A DNA stretch of 64,000 nt from Ailurus styani (Eukaryota; Chordata; Mammalia; Carnivora; Ailuridae), in assembly GCA_002007465.1 (NCBI GenBank), contig LNAC01000164.1:2094246-2158245 (forward strand), written 5' to 3'. The first letter of the stretch is position 1. Each line of letters opens with the position of its first letter. Positions 63,196 to 64,000 of this stretch are shown in pieces. The notes below the pieces were generated by a model. The model was not told the origin of the DNA. It searched no databases and saw only the letters and a list, made by a program, of their open reading frames with translations. A program made the translations under genes and the position numbers.

Positions 63196-64000
63196 AAACT
63201 TACTCGACAACCTGAAACCATTCCAGACTGGAGACAGACTCCAACTAGCCTTGGACCAGAGGGAAGTATCCATGCGGAGAGCCTAGCTCCTGGCCCACAC
63301 CTAGTCCACTGCAAGAGCCGGGCCGCCTCCTCCCTCCTGGACGAGAGGGCGGCAGCGAGCTCCTAGCAGAGGCTCAAAGGCCCAGCCGGAGTGCCGAGTC
63401 AGGTCAGGGCATGAAGGGGGGGGGGGGTCCCAGCGCCAGTGGGGGCGTAAGGGCACCAAGGGACTAGGTCAGGCCAAGCCCTGCTGCTTCAGAGGGGAGG
63501 GGGCGCCTGGCAGGCGCTGGGCAAGCTGGGGTGGGGAGAGGCCTTTGGCGGCCACAGAGAACAAAGAGGCTGGGGTTGCCAGGATATTCTGCGGAGCTGA
63601 AGCCGGTGGTAGGGCTGGGAGAGGGGCCGTGGCAGCCGTGGGAACTGCGCCTGCTGCCCCCACGCCAGCTCCCCCACCCGGACTGGGCCTCAGGGCCCGG
63701 CTGCGGGTAAGAGGGGCTGCCAGGGACACCGTTCTGTCCTCAGAGTTGCATGCTGTCAGGGCAGACCAGGCCACACAGGGCACACAGTGTCAGGTCCCCT
63801 GTGAGGATCGCAGGTGCACGCTGACATGTGATGTCACGAGCACACACCCAGGGCTATGCAAGTGGTGCCACAGGGTCCCAGCTTGGTCACCGGCCAGCAT
63901 CACACCCTCCCATGGAATCCCTGGTGTCAATCTCAGGGCCACACCCATGAGGGTTACACAGACACGATGTCACAAACCACAGAGACGCACCCAGTCTGTC
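63196..64000. other. GC-rich unique DNA, no gene seen
   Basis: Contains a 12-base G-run near 63417-63428 and a moderately CpG-rich part at 63300-63700. The right end (63780-64000) becomes CA-rich. No exon recognised. Confidence 0.35.

Noticed and set aside
1..64000. CRISPR arrays, operons, ribosome-binding sites, prophage
   Set aside because: The sequence is mammalian by its SINE, MIR and L2 content; no direct-repeat/spacer arrays exist and bacterial features do not apply.

Overview
The window is nuclear DNA from a carnivoran mammal, most likely a caniform and probably a mustelid. The main evidence is more than a dozen copies of a tRNA-Lys-derived SINEC (CAN-SINE). Their heads read GGGCGCCTGGGTGGCTCAG, the bodies are of the CTCTGCTTTCGGCTCAGG type, and the AAATAAATAAAATCTTT tails lead into poly-A. 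These are not the dog (SINEC_Cf) or cat (SINEC_Fc) consensus forms as I know them. Ancient MIR and L2 fragments, two MLT1-like solo LTRs and a decayed hAT transposon complete the repeat set.

I find no protein-coding gene, tRNA gene or known microRNA that I can support. The long open frames, up to about 320 codons, lie in CpG-rich DNA or plain GC-rich DNA, overlap on several frames and resemble no family I recognise. The window is best read as intergenic or intronic DNA of a GC-rich isochore, and I cannot name the locus.

The non-repeat sequence is organised as regulatory DNA. CpG-rich segments lie near 2.4, 4.0, 8.6-9.2, 11.3-11.8, 18.3-19.0, 19.4-20.0, 42.4-44.9 (three blocks) and 54.0-54.6 kb. 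Short AT-rich, homeodomain-motif-rich cores in unique sequence lie on their edges or between them (8.5, 11.6, 13.45, 14.0, 17.6, 18.4, 20.0, 25.1, 30.4, 35.9, 44.5, 47.0, 49.9, 52.7, 55.7, 58.3, 60.0, 60.4 and 62.4 kb). They look like conserved non-coding elements around a developmental regulator, but conservation cannot be tested from one sequence.

The most striking pattern is a pair of POU octamer arrays. Each has three octamer-like sites at exactly 11-bp spacing, at 46984-47012 and, in the opposite orientation, at 52716-52745. A second pattern is motif sharing among distant elements: the 10-mer AGATTAACTC three times, the palindrome GATTAATC three times and the 13-mer ATTATGATTTATC twice. 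The elements at 8.5-8.7 kb and 60.0-60.4 kb carry all three. A third is a 13-bp inverted repeat at 20.03-20.08 kb that places an octamer-like site between two mirrored CCAAT boxes.

Layout: 0-2.4 kb ancient L2/MIR; 2.4-5.6 kb CTCF-like sites, a SINE, a decayed short-unit minisatellite, RFX-like sites and a TEAD/MEF2-like element; 5.9-7.2 kb SINEs and MIRs; 8.5-9.2 and 11.1-11.9 kb CpG-rich elements; 11.9-14.5 kb CA/TG-rich tracts; 16.2-17.05 kb nested SINEs; 17.6-20.1 kb CpG and regulatory cluster; 22.7-27.1 kb CA-rich DNA and old repeats; 28.1-30.0 kb decayed hAT transposon; 31.5-41.2 kb repeat-rich; 42.3-44.9 kb largest CpG domain; 45-50.9 kb L2 remnants, a solo LTR, a CCAAT cluster and the first octamer array; 52.34-52.62 kb assembly gap; 52.6-60.4 kb candidate elements, a second decayed minisatellite, a composite SINE and microsatellites; 60.4-64 kb mostly unremarkable GC-rich DNA.
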